From the NCBI GenBank assembly GCA_020161855.1, contig JAIUNJ010000005.1, positions 62,001 to 126,000 of the forward strand: 64,000 bases of DNA. Direction: 5' to 3'. The DNA comes from Pseudomonadota bacterium (GTDB taxonomy: Bacteria; Pseudomonadota; Alphaproteobacteria; Rhizobiales; Aestuariivirgaceae). Made by a program: the position numbers and the translations under genes. The notes under the pieces are model-generated. The model made no database searches. It saw nothing but the letters and a program-made list of their open reading frames with translations, and was not told where the DNA came from. Below, piece by piece: positions 9,342 to 16,879 of this stretch. Position 1 is the first letter of the stretch. Each line of letters starts with the position of its first letter.

Positions 9342-10748
9342 GTGACCCGGCCAGTGATCATGTGGTTCCGCCAGGATTTGCGCCTCGCGGATCATCCGGC
9401 CCTGTCGGCTGCGGCAGCGGCAGGCCCTGTTCTTCCTGTCTTCATTCTTGATGATGAAACACCCGGCCAATGGGCCTGGGGTGGTGCGTCGCGCTGGTGG
9501 CTGCATGAAAGCCTCAAGGCGCTGTCGGCGAAGGGGCCGCTGGTGCTGCGGCGCGGCCGGGCCGACGAGATGCTGCACGCGCTTCTGGTTTCCACGAATG
9601 CATCCGGACTTTACTTTACGCGCGACTATGCGCCCTGGTCGGCAGCACTCGAGGCCCGCATCAAGGGGATATGCGACAGCGCCGGCATCACCTGCCATCG
9701 CTATGGTGGCTTCCTGCTGCACGAGCCCGAACAGATCCGCAATGGCTCTGGACAGGCCTTCAAGGTCTACACACCCTTTGCGCGCGCCTGCCTGGCACGC
9801 GGCGAACCACGCGCTGCCAAGCCCTCGCCAAAGACAACCTGGGCTCAGCATGATGCGGGCAGTGACAGGCTTGAGGCCTGGGCGCTGCAACCTCGGAAAC
9901 CCGATTGGGCCAAAGGCTTCTCCGGGGTCTGGCAGCCCGGCGAACAGGGCGCGGAACAGCAACTCGCCCGCTTTCTTGATCAATCTCTGCGTGGCTATGC
10001 CGAGGGTCGCGACAGGCCCGATCAGGATTTCACGTCACGGCTCTCGCCCCATCTGCACTGGGGTGAAATCTCGCCACACCGCGTCTGGCAGACCGTGTCA
10101 CACGCCATGCAGGCGCAACCGGGTTTCCTCGACCGAGACGGTGAAAAATTCCACAAGGAACTGCTCTGGCGCGAGTTCTCCAATCACTTGCTGCAAGAGT
10201 TCCCGGCTTTCCCGGATAAGCCCTATCGCAGCGAGTTTTCCAGCTTCCCCTGGCGTGATGATGCTGCGGCACTCAAGGCCTGGCAGTGCGGTGAAACAGG
10301 TTATCCCATTGTCGATGCGGGCATGCGCGAACTCTGGGCCACGGGCTACATGCACAATCGCGTGCGCATGATCGCCGCGTCGTTCCTGATCAAGCATCTG
10401 CTCCTTCCCTGGCAGGCGGGCGAAGGCTGGTTCTGGGATACGCTTGTCGATGCCGACATCGCCAACAATGCCGCAAGCTGGCAATGGGTGGCTGGATGCG
10501 GGGCTGATGCCGCGCCCTATTTCCGCATTTTCAATCCGGTGCTTCAGGGTGAAAAATTCGACCCCGATGGTGCCTATGTGAAGCGTTGGTTGCCGGAGCT
10601 GCGGGATGTGCCAACGGACGCCATTCACAAACCATGGACCTTGGCATTGCCGCCTCGCAACTATGCAAGACCCATTGTCGACCACGGCATTGCCAGAAGC
10701 AGGGCACTTGCGGCATTCAAGTCCATCAGCAAGGAGGGCCTCCCATGA
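9342..10748 (+). CDS. phrB: class I deoxyribodipyrimidine photolyase (cryptochrome/photolyase family)
   Basis: The protein uses light to repair cyclobutane pyrimidine dimers and binds FAD. The start is GTG 9342, giving MTRPVIMWFRQDLRLADHPAL, the family N-terminus of the antenna (Rossmann) domain. The FAD domain is complete: WREFSNHLL, GETGYPIVDAGMREL, MHNRVRM, the WQW tryptophan region (NNAASWQWVAG) and DAAPYFRIFNP. Length 468 is normal for class I CPD photolyase. Its stop overlaps the start of the FMN reductase gene (ATGA), suggesting co-expression with an enzyme that could supply reduced flavin. Confidence 0.95.
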   Translation: MTRPVIMWFRQDLRLADHPALSAAAAAGPVLPVFILDDETPGQWAWGGASRWWLHESLKALSAKGPLVLRRGRADEMLHALLVSTNASGLYFTRDYAPWSAALEARIKGICDSAGITCHRYGGFLLHEPEQIRNGSGQAFKVYTPFARACLARGEPRAAKPSPKTTWAQHDAGSDRLEAWALQPRKPDWAKGFSGVWQPGEQGAEQQLARFLDQSLRGYAEGRDRPDQDFTSRLSPHLHWGEISPHRVWQTVSHAMQAQPGFLDRDGEKFHKELLWREFSNHLLQEFPAFPDKPYRSEFSSFPWRDDAAALKAWQCGETGYPIVDAGMRELWATGYMHNRVRMIAASFLIKHLLLPWQAGEGWFWDTLVDADIANNAASWQWVAGCGADAAPYFRIFNPVLQGEKFDPDGAYVKRWLPELRDVPTDAIHKPWTLALPPRNYARPIVDHGIARSRALAAFKSISKEGLP

Positions 10749-11290
10749 AACTCGTCGGTATCAGTGGCGCATTGCGCAAGGCCTCGACCAACACTGGGCT
10801 GTTGCGCGCCGTCCGCGACCTGCTGCCGGACGGAAGCACGATCGACATCATCACGCTGCATGGCATTCCACTGTTCGATGAGGATGTGATCGAGGCATCA
10901 GGCAAGCCTGCCATCGTTGCCGACATCGCCGAACGCATCCGCGCCGCCGACGGTGTGATCATCGCCACACCGGAATACCAGTTCTCGGTTCCGGGGGTGT
11001 TGAAGAACGCCCATGACTGGCTCTCCACCATGAAGGCGCCTTTCAAGTGGAAGCGGACCGGGGTGATCGGCGCCAGCGCCGGCGCCATGGCCGGCACGGC
11101 ACGCGCGCAATATCACCTGCGCCAGAACCTTCAGGCTTTGCAGGCCATTGTCATGCCGCGCCCCGAAGTACTGATCGTACACAATGAGCTGAAGTTCGAC
11201 GCAGACGGCAACCTGACCGACGAGGAGACGCGGCAGCGGCTTGCCACATGGCTCGCCGCCTTCCTCGAGTGGGTTGAAAAGAAGCCCTGA
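10745..11290 (+). CDS. NADPH-dependent FMN reductase family protein
   Basis: This 181-residue flavodoxin-like reductase is of the ChrR/SsuE superfamily. Its FMN phosphate loop is SGALRKASTN and the second flavin motif is TPEYQFSVPGVLKNA. Such enzymes reduce FMN, quinones or oxyanions with NAD(P)H. ATG 10745 has an excellent ribosome site (AAGGAGGG) and overlaps the photolyase stop. A longer frame from 10586 lies inside the photolyase gene and is not used. It is convergent with the TPR lipoprotein gene with zero spacing (TGATCA 11288-11293). Confidence 0.9.
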   Translation: MKLVGISGALRKASTNTGLLRAVRDLLPDGSTIDIITLHGIPLFDEDVIEASGKPAIVADIAERIRAADGVIIATPEYQFSVPGVLKNAHDWLSTMKAPFKWKRTGVIGASAGAMAGTARAQYHLRQNLQALQAIVMPRPEVLIVHNELKFDADGNLTDEETRQRLATWLAAFLEWVEKKP

Positions 11291-12094
11291 TCAGTCCTGC
11301 TGGAGCTGGGCCCAGGTATTGGGCTGCGACAGCATCTGCTGGAGATAAGCCAGATTGGCATCGACCTCGTCCGGCGGCAGGTCCTTGCTGGCGATGCTGC
11401 GCGCCTCGTCAAAGCGGCCCTGCAAGCCGACGACCAGTGCCAGGTTCTGCCGCACCTTGCTGTTCGAAGCCCCGTCGCCATTCATCAGCTCACGGAGCAT
11501 TTTCTCGGATTCCGGCAGTTGGCCCTGCAGCGCATAGGACATGGCCAGATTGTTGCGCACGCCGACAGCGCCGGGATTGATGGCCAATGCCGCCTTGTAG
11601 CGCTCACGCGCCTCGGCATGCTGTGCCTTCTGGTCATAGGCCGATCCCAGAGCGGAGAGGGACTGCCAGTCGGATGGATTGAGCTGCGTGGCCCGGTCCA
11701 GAACAACAATGGCATCGGCTGCAGAGCCTGCACCAAGGAGCTTCTTGCCGGCCTCGGCCTGGATCGCAGCATTGCCGGGATTGCCGTCAGCCACGCCGCG
11801 GAGCACGCGGGCGGCAGCCGGCATCTGGCCGAGACGGCCGAGATTTTCGGCATAGGCAAAGCCGATCTTGGCGTTGGCCTTGTCCTTTTCCCAGGCCTGG
11901 CCCAGTTCCTCCGTCTTCTTGAAGGAGGGTGTTCCCGCTGGCTGCGAAACACTGGCTGTGGTGAGATCGCCGCCGCCGGTCAGGTTGGCCGACTTGTTCT
12001 GGCAGGCGGAAAGCATGACAGCGGCTGCCACGAGCGCCGCAGCAGGCCAAGACTGATTCAACTTACGACACAATGCCATCGATACAGGTGGCAT
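11291..12094 (-). CDS. TPR-repeat lipoprotein (TadD-like)
   Basis: The N-terminal signal ends in a lipobox (VMLSAC), so the protein should be lipid-anchored in the envelope after cleavage before Cys31. The rest is helical with several tetratricopeptide repeats, for example WQSLSALGSAYDQKAQHAEARERY followed by YKAALAINPG. The layout resembles TadD of Flp pilus systems, but no tad or flp genes are nearby, so it may be a free-standing envelope scaffold. GGAG eight bases before the ATG at 12094 supports this start. It lies downstream of pyrD on the same strand. Confidence 0.82.
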   Translation of the reverse strand: MPPVSMALCRKLNQSWPAAALVAAAVMLSACQNKSANLTGGGDLTTASVSQPAGTPSFKKTEELGQAWEKDKANAKIGFAYAENLGRLGQMPAAARVLRGVADGNPGNAAIQAEAGKKLLGAGSAADAIVVLDRATQLNPSDWQSLSALGSAYDQKAQHAEARERYKAALAINPGAVGVRNNLAMSYALQGQLPESEKMLRELMNGDGASNSKVRQNLALVVGLQGRFDEARSIASKDLPPDEVDANLAYLQQMLSQPNTWAQLQQD

Positions 12095-12153
12095 GGGGTA
12101 CTCCGGACATTCACACGTCCGTCCACCTTGGCATTGCAGTCCTCAACAAAGCA

Positions 12154-13239
12154 TTAACCACGCCTGTTGAGGATCGGTTTACCTTCGACAATCTCCCCGG
12201 CCCGGCTGCCGATGACATCAGTCAGGCTCCGGCCCGCGAGGCGTTGCGCGAGGCCTGCGGCAATGCTCGTGACCAGTGATGGGCCCTCATAGACGAGCGC
12301 CGAATAAAGCTGGATCAGCCGCGCGCCCGCCTCAAGCTTGGCCAGAGCCGTATCCACGTCATGAACGCCGCCGACGCCGATGAGCGGTAGCTGGCCACCG
12401 GTCATCTGATAAAATTTCGCAAGCTGGCGAGTGGAAAGCGCAAAGAGCGGCGCACCCGAAAGCCCGCCCGCCTCGCCCCGGTGTGAGGACTTCAGCTCCG
12501 GCCGCGACAAGGTGGTGTTGGAAACAATGACGCCATCAACCGTGCCACCGGAACAACAGGCGGCAATATCCCGCAGTTCATCATCGCCCAGATCCGGCGC
12601 GATCTTGAGCAGCATGGGCGGGCGGCGCGCGAGCGATGCCCTCGCCTCGTTGACCGCGGCAAGCAGGCGCTGAAGTTCTTCACGCGATTGCAGGCCACGA
12701 AGGCCCGGTGTGTTGGGCGAGGAAATGTTGATCGTGAGATAGGACGCCAGAGGACCGAAGCGCCGTACACCCTCAGAGTAGTCGGCGATGCGGTCGGCTG
12801 AATCCTTGTTGGCGCCGATGTTGATGCCGACAATACCGCGATTGCCACGACGCGCTTCAAGGCGCTGCATGACACGGTCAGCCCCGTCATTGTTGAAACC
12901 CATCCGGTTGATGACGGCGCGATCGTCGCTGAGGCGGAAAAGCCTTGGCAGCGGGTTGCCGGACTGAGGTCTTGGCGTGACTGTTCCGATTTCGACAAAA
13001 CCGAAACCGAGCGACAGCATGGCATCCGGCACCTCGGCATTCTTGTCGAAGCCCGGCGCCAGCCCCAGCGGATTGGGGAAGCGGAGGCCGAACAGCTCCT
13101 GCTGCAACGGCCCCGCCGCAGGCAAGGGCCGGCGCGGCAGACAGGAGAGCATACGGATGGTCAGGCGGTGGGCCTGTTCCGCATCCATGGCATGGAGGAC
13201 GGGGCGCGCCAGGCCAAAGCCGGCCGAGAGAAGGCTCAT
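12154..13239 (-). CDS. pyrD: dihydroorotate dehydrogenase (quinone), class 2
   Basis: The enzyme oxidises dihydroorotate to orotate in pyrimidine synthesis, passing electrons through FMN to membrane quinone. Class 2 features are the N-terminal helical extension before the barrel, the motif NISSPNTPGLRGLQ with the catalytic serine, LLKIAPDL, VSNTTLSRP and the phosphate-binding GVGGV. The start MSLLSAGFGLARP at 13239 fits the family; the frame is open 14 codons upstream. It overlaps the end of the DUF952 gene by four bases, a neighbourhood common in alphaproteobacteria. Confidence 0.95.
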   Translation of the reverse strand: MSLLSAGFGLARPVLHAMDAEQAHRLTIRMLSCLPRRPLPAAGPLQQELFGLRFPNPLGLAPGFDKNAEVPDAMLSLGFGFVEIGTVTPRPQSGNPLPRLFRLSDDRAVINRMGFNNDGADRVMQRLEARRGNRGIVGINIGANKDSADRIADYSEGVRRFGPLASYLTINISSPNTPGLRGLQSREELQRLLAAVNEARASLARRPPMLLKIAPDLGDDELRDIAACCSGGTVDGVIVSNTTLSRPELKSSHRGEAGGLSGAPLFALSTRQLAKFYQMTGGQLPLIGVGGVHDVDTALAKLEAGARLIQLYSALVYEGPSLVTSIAAGLAQRLAGRSLTDVIGSRAGEIVEGKPILNRRG

Positions 13240-13577
13240 GCGCGCCAGCCCTCCGGGAAGACGTGTTTTCCGTCCACCCACGGCAGGCTTTTCGCCCAGA
13301 GCGCCCTGGCCGGATCAAGGGCGCCATAGACATGTGGGAAGAGCTGCCCGCCGCGCGAAGGCTCCCATTTCAATGCCGGAGCCAAGGCTTCGGCCTCATA
13401 AGCCACCAGCACGAGCCCCGACTTTCCGGCAAAATGAAGACGCGCTGTTTCTTCAGCCTGTGATTCGCCGGAGAGATGGATGTAGCCGTCCTTCACGTCG
13501 ATGGCAGCGCCGTCAAAGCGCCCTTTGGCCTGAGCTTCACGCCAGATACCTTCATCCACGATCTTGAAAACCCGCAT
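13236..13577 (-). CDS. DUF952 family protein
   Basis: This is a small cytoplasmic protein of 113 residues with DUF952 hallmarks: an N-terminal FKIVDEGIWREAQ, then DVKDGYIHLSGESQAEETARLHF and a C-terminal FPHVYGALD. Its biochemical role is unknown. The start MRVFKI at 13577 is chosen to match the family; an in-frame ATG six codons upstream is possible. It is translationally coupled to pyrD (ATGA overlap). Confidence 0.88.
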   Translation of the reverse strand: MRVFKIVDEGIWREAQAKGRFDGAAIDVKDGYIHLSGESQAEETARLHFAGKSGLVLVAYEAEALAPALKWEPSRGGQLFPHVYGALDPARALWAKSLPWVDGKHVFPEGWRA

Positions 13578-13688
13578 CTTTCCGCCTTTCCACACGGGCA
13601 GGCCATATCATAAAAAAGCACTGGACAAGCAGGCGGAATTAAGGCATTCATTCCCACAAACGGCTGTTATTCAATTTGAGAGGATTCG

Positions 13689-14324
13689 ATGTTTTCCCAC
13701 AAGCAGGTCTGGAACGCGATTGATGTGGTTGCGGAACGCTATGGTTTTTCCGCTTCCGGGCTCGCCAAGAAGGCAGGGCTTGATCCCACCTCCTTCAACC
13801 CCTCCAAGCGCACAGGCCCAGATGGCCGGCCACGCTGGCCGACGATGGAAAGCATCTCGCGCGTGCTCAATGCCTCAGGCGCCTCGGTCGAGGAGTTCAT
13901 GGAACTGCTCTCGGGCCGCAAGGGCGCACCACCCAAGCGCCGTGTCTTGCCTATGCTGGGCTTCGCGAAGGCCGGCAAGGGCGGCTTTTTCGACGACTCA
14001 GGTTTCCCGCAGGGTTCAGGCTGGGAAGAGATCGACGTGCCAGGCGTGACCGACAACACGGCCTATGCACTCGAGATCACCGGCGATTCCATGTTGCCGG
14101 TCTACCGTGAAGGCGACACGATCATCGTTTCCCCGGCGGCCACAATCCGCAAGGGCGACCGCGTGGTGGTGCGAACCTCTGATGGCCAGGTAATGGCCAA
14201 GATCATGCAGCGCCAGACCGCCAAGACGCTTGAGCTTGCCTCGTTCAATGCCGAGCATCCCCTGAAGACGCTCGATATGAAAAATGTCGACTGGCTGGCC
14301 CGCATCATCTGGGCAAGCCAGTAA
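13689..14324 (+). CDS. HTH transcriptional regulator with S24 peptidase domain (LexA/CI-like)
   Basis: The protein has 211 residues. The N-terminal 75 form an XRE-like DNA-binding region (SASGLAKKAGLDPTSFNPSKR). The C-terminal part is an S24 domain with the serine motif GDSMLPVYREGD and a lysine in GQVMAKIMQR, the Ser-Lys dyad used for self-cleavage in LexA and phage CI. An Ala-Gly pair in GFAKAGKGG sits where such repressors cleave. It could respond to DNA damage, but family members in Rhizobiales are chromosomal and poorly studied. No phage genes are near. A LexA site is not evident upstream. Confidence 0.87.
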   Translation: MFSHKQVWNAIDVVAERYGFSASGLAKKAGLDPTSFNPSKRTGPDGRPRWPTMESISRVLNASGASVEEFMELLSGRKGAPPKRRVLPMLGFAKAGKGGFFDDSGFPQGSGWEEIDVPGVTDNTAYALEITGDSMLPVYREGDTIIVSPAATIRKGDRVVVRTSDGQVMAKIMQRQTAKTLELASFNAEHPLKTLDMKNVDWLARIIWASQ

Positions 14325-14351
14325 ACAGCCATAACAAGCAATCATCGGGGC

Positions 14352-14385
14352 ATGGCGCTGGAGCATTCCGGCGCCATTGTCTTTT
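14352..14385. terminator. terminator-like hairpin between convergent regulator genes
   Basis: A perfect 7-bp stem ATGGCGC / GCGCCAT (14352-14358, 14371-14377) with a 12-base loop is followed by TGTCTTTTC. It lies between the S24 regulator and the GntR gene and could end transcription of the former. Confidence 0.55.
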
Positions 14386-14394
14386 CAGCGCGGA

Positions 14395-15180
14395 TCAGCG
14401 CCGGGCACCCTTGCGGCTCCAGACGGCAATCCGGTGATCAGAGTTCTCAAGCAGACGGCGCACGGCCAGCCGCGCGGCCTGCGGCTTGCGCTGGCGGATT
14501 GCCTTCTCGATATTGTTGTGAAGATCCTGCGCATAGCGCAGGTCGCCCGCCTCGACCGTGATCAGCACGAAGAGATTGCGCAGGGCAGAATCGATCAGAA
14601 CCCCCAGCGGCAATAGCAGTTCGTTGGCTGACGCCTTGAGAATTTCCAGATGGAAGCGGACGTCTGCCCCGGCGCGCTCAGCCACGTTTGGTGCGGTTGC
14701 CATCTGCTGGCATGCCGCAGAGATCAATTCCATCTGTGCTTCTGTGCGATGTTCAGCGGCGAGCGCCGCCGCTTCCGGCTCGATGATGTGACGGAACTGC
14801 TGAATGGTCTTGAGAATGGAGGCCCGGTCGGGCCCCGCCGTGTACCAGCCCAATACATCATGATCGAGCAGGTTCCAGTTTTCGCGGGGCTCAACCCGGC
14901 TGCCCACCTTGGGCCGCGAGGTCAACAGGCTCTTGGCCGCCAGCATCTTGATCGCCTCGCGCACCACGGACCGGCTGACCTTGAAATCCGAAGCCCATCT
15001 GGCCTCGTTAGGAAGAACGCTGCCGGACGGAAAATCGCCGCGCACGATGCGCGAGCCAATCGCCTCGGCAACTGCAAGGTGTGCACTGCCGTTGCGCGGC
15101 AATGCCATGGGCCCGGCAGAAGCTATTTGAGGCGCTTGCGTTCTTGCCGCACCGCCCCGCGCCTTTCGACTATCCACCAT
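14395..15180 (-). CDS. GntR-family transcriptional regulator, FadR subfamily
   Basis: The winged-helix DNA-binding domain (ILP-like GSVLPNEARWASDFKVSRSVVREAIKMLAAKSLL) is followed by an all-helical FCD ligand domain with conserved Asp/His positions (RFHLEILKASANELL, LHNNIEKAIRQ). It probably represses the divergent sugar operon at 15851 until a sugar or acid effector binds. The frame is open to 15993, but that part has no resemblance and crosses the promoter, so the start is the ATG at 15180 (261 residues) or 15108 (237 residues). Neither has a clear ribosome site. Confidence 0.85.
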   Translation of the reverse strand: MVDSRKARGGAARTQAPQIASAGPMALPRNGSAHLAVAEAIGSRIVRGDFPSGSVLPNEARWASDFKVSRSVVREAIKMLAAKSLLTSRPKVGSRVEPRENWNLLDHDVLGWYTAGPDRASILKTIQQFRHIIEPEAAALAAEHRTEAQMELISAACQQMATAPNVAERAGADVRFHLEILKASANELLLPLGVLIDSALRNLFVLITVEAGDLRYAQDLHNNIEKAIRQRKPQAARLAVRRLLENSDHRIAVWSRKGARR

Positions 15181-15540
15181 CCCCGGCTTTCCCAGTCCCC
15201 AGTTTCTTGCTGCCGTTGCTGCCTTTTTGAACAAAGCAGTTCCGTTCAAGCGACGGCCCTTCTTCGACAAATTCCCGCCAGCCAATATGCAAGCAGTGCG
15301 GCCATTCGCCAAGACGATTCCGTTGCCACAGGCGAGATCGCGGCACTGCGCATCGAGAGCTGGTGCGGGTCTTGACCACGAGACAAAACCCGCACCAGCC
15401 ATCTCAGGAAGTTGCCGCAACCTTTGCGAGGCCCCAGAAGCCCTGCGCCGGAAAGCCCAGACACCCGAAAAGTGCCTGTGCCTCCAGACAGGGTTTGCGC
15501 CCTCGCGCCGGCAGCGGCTCTCTTTCATAACATAAATCCT

Positions 15541-15555
15541 ATTTGTCCGACAAAT
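15541..15555. promoter_or_regulatory. FadR/GntR-type operator palindrome
   Basis: ATTTGTC C GACAAAT is a perfect 7-1-7 palindrome. It fits the FadR-subfamily pattern TNGTNNNACNA and lies three bases before the -35 box of the promoter at 15559. The repressor gene at 14395 is the obvious ligand. Confidence 0.8.
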
Positions 15556-15558
15556 AAG

Positions 15559-15588
15559 TTGACGGCCTTTTGAGAGTGAGTCTAATTT
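15559..15588 (+). promoter_or_regulatory. predicted sigma-70 promoter of the sugar operon
   Basis: TTGACG (15559-15564), an 18-base spacer and TAATTT (15583-15588) form a good housekeeping promoter pointing at the binding-protein gene. Transcription from it would give a leader of about 255 bases. Confidence 0.7.
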
Positions 15589-15654
15589 TGCCTTCGCCCG
15601 GGCTTCTCCGGGCAACAAAAAGAAGTTCCGCCAAAGGCGGTTGGGAGGATCAAC

Positions 15655-15687
15655 ATGGATAAACCAGAAGCAAGCCTTGCCACCTAG
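15655..15687 (+). CDS. possible 10-residue leader peptide (MDKPEASLAT)
   Basis: An ATG with a strong ribosome site (GGGAGGATCAAC) opens a frame of ten codons ending in TAG, inside the leader of the sugar operon. A nested hairpin begins three bases after the stop. It could be a regulatory leader peptide or the remnant start of a lost gene. The peptide has no obvious run of one amino acid that would suggest classical attenuation. Confidence 0.35.
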   Translation: MDKPEASLAT

Positions 15688-15689
15688 CG

Positions 15690-15727
15690 GGCGCAGCCGA
15701 AGCAAGGGCAGAAACCCTGCCTGCGCC
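15690..15727 (+). promoter_or_regulatory. leader hairpin of the sugar operon
   Basis: GGCGCAG (15690-15696) pairs with CTGCGCC (15721-15727), enclosing AGGG (15705-15708) paired with CCCT (15715-15718). There is no T run after it, so it is not a standard terminator. It directly follows the leader ORF stop. Confidence 0.4.
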
Positions 15728-15850
15728 GAGGATGTGCCTGCCTCCGGCTGGATACCGGCACCAGCCAATACTCCCTGAAGCAACACGGCCGGCTCTCTCT
15801 CCGTCTCGACACGGGGAAAGCCGCAAATCAAGCACTGAAGGAGAAAAGCT

Positions 15851-16801
15851 ATGAAGTTCAAACTCGGTCTCGCCGCCATCCTCGCATCGGCTGCGATTCT
15901 CGTGGCGCCTGCAGGCGCACAGGAGAAGAAATCAATCGCCTTCGTGGTGAACGGCGCCTCGGATTTCTGGAAGCTCGCAGAGGCGGGCGTCAAGAAAGCC
16001 CAGGGAGAACTGCCGAACTATGATCTGCAGTTCAAATATCCGGAGCAGGCCGCCGCCGCCGTTCAGCAGCGCCTGATGGATGATCTCGTGGCAGCCGGCA
16101 TATCCGCGATCATGGTCAGCGCCGTTGACCCCAAGTCCTCGACCGACGCCCTGAACCGCATCGGCGGCCAGGTGCCGCTGTTCACGACCGACAGCGACGC
16201 ACCGGATACCAGCCGCATTGCCTATATCGGCAGCTCGAACACGGATGCAGGCAAGCAAGCTGGTGAAATCCTGGTGAAGGCCATGCCGGATGGCGGCAAG
16301 TGCATGGGCTTCGTCGGCCTTCCCGGTGCCGACAATGCCCGTGAGCGCATCGAAGGCGTCAAAGAGGTGATCAAGGATACCAAGATCGAACTGGTTGACG
16401 TGCGTGGCGACGACATCGACTTCACCCGCGCCAAGCGCAACGTGGAAGACACGTTGGCCGCCAACCCCGAGATCAACTGCATGATCGGGTTCTACTCTTA
16501 CAATCCGCCCTATATCTATGCAGCACTCAAGGAGGCCGGCAAGCTCGGCCAGGTCACCGTCATCGCCTTTGACGAAGATCCGGTGACGCTCGGCGGCGTG
16601 CGCGAAGGCACGATCGCAGGCACGGTCGTGCAGCAGCCCTATGAGTGGGGCTATGAGGGCATGAAGCTGATCGCCAAGTATCTTGAGGGTGACAAGTCCG
16701 GCATCCCTGACAACAAGCTTGTGATTGTGCCGACGAAGATCATCGACAAGGGCAATGTCGACGCCTTCGAAGCGGAGCTCAAGGCCCGCATCGGCGGTTG
16801 A
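15851..16801 (+). CDS. sugar ABC transporter substrate-binding protein, RbsB-like
   Basis: This 316-residue periplasmic-binding protein type 1 captures a monosaccharide for import. A Sec signal (MKFKLGLAAILASAAILVAPAGA) precedes the mature start QEKKSIAFVVNG. Ligand-pocket family motifs include NGASDFWKLAEAGVKKA, ISAIMVSAVDP and VIAFDEDPVTLGGV. The ribosome site AAGGAG precedes ATG 15851. It leads an operon with an ATPase, one permease, an aldose epimerase and a dehydrogenase, implying an aldose ligand. A perfect 12-bp hairpin follows the stop codon. Confidence 0.93.
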   Translation: MKFKLGLAAILASAAILVAPAGAQEKKSIAFVVNGASDFWKLAEAGVKKAQGELPNYDLQFKYPEQAAAAVQQRLMDDLVAAGISAIMVSAVDPKSSTDALNRIGGQVPLFTTDSDAPDTSRIAYIGSSNTDAGKQAGEILVKAMPDGGKCMGFVGLPGADNARERIEGVKEVIKDTKIELVDVRGDDIDFTRAKRNVEDTLAANPEINCMIGFYSYNPPYIYAALKEAGKLGQVTVIAFDEDPVTLGGVREGTIAGTVVQQPYEWGYEGMKLIAKYLEGDKSGIPDNKLVIVPTKIIDKGNVDAFEAELKARIGG

Positions 16802-16807
16802 TGTCTC

Positions 16808-16856
16808 GGCCGGAAGAAGCAATAGTTCCTCCTTGGTCTTCTTCCGGCCACTTTTC
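16808..16856 (+). terminator. intercistronic hairpin after the sugar-binding protein gene
   Basis: GGCCGGAAGAAG (16808-16819) and CTTCTTCCGGCC (16838-16849) make a perfect 12-bp stem with an 18-base loop, followed by ACTTTTCC. It begins six bases after the stop and ends before the ATPase gene. It may be a leaky terminator or an RNA stabiliser that raises binding-protein levels. Confidence 0.65.
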
Positions 16857-16879
16857 CTGCCGTTGTCCGAAGAGAGTTC

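Larger units (their letters stand above)
15181..15850. other. long divergent regulatory region of the sugar regulon
   Basis: These 670 bases lie between the GntR gene and the binding-protein gene. They hold a perfect operator palindrome, a good rightward promoter, a 10-codon leader ORF and a nested hairpin, each listed separately. The stretch 15181-15480 shows no gene or signal I can name. Confidence 0.6.

Noticed and set aside
13689..14324. Prophage repressor interpretation of the HTH-S24 gene
   Set aside because: No integrase, structural or replication phage genes lie within the window, and its neighbours are housekeeping genes.
15181..15993. N-terminal extension of the GntR regulator by up to 270 codons
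   Set aside because: It would cross the operator, the promoter and the start of the divergent binding-protein gene and has no similarity to the family.
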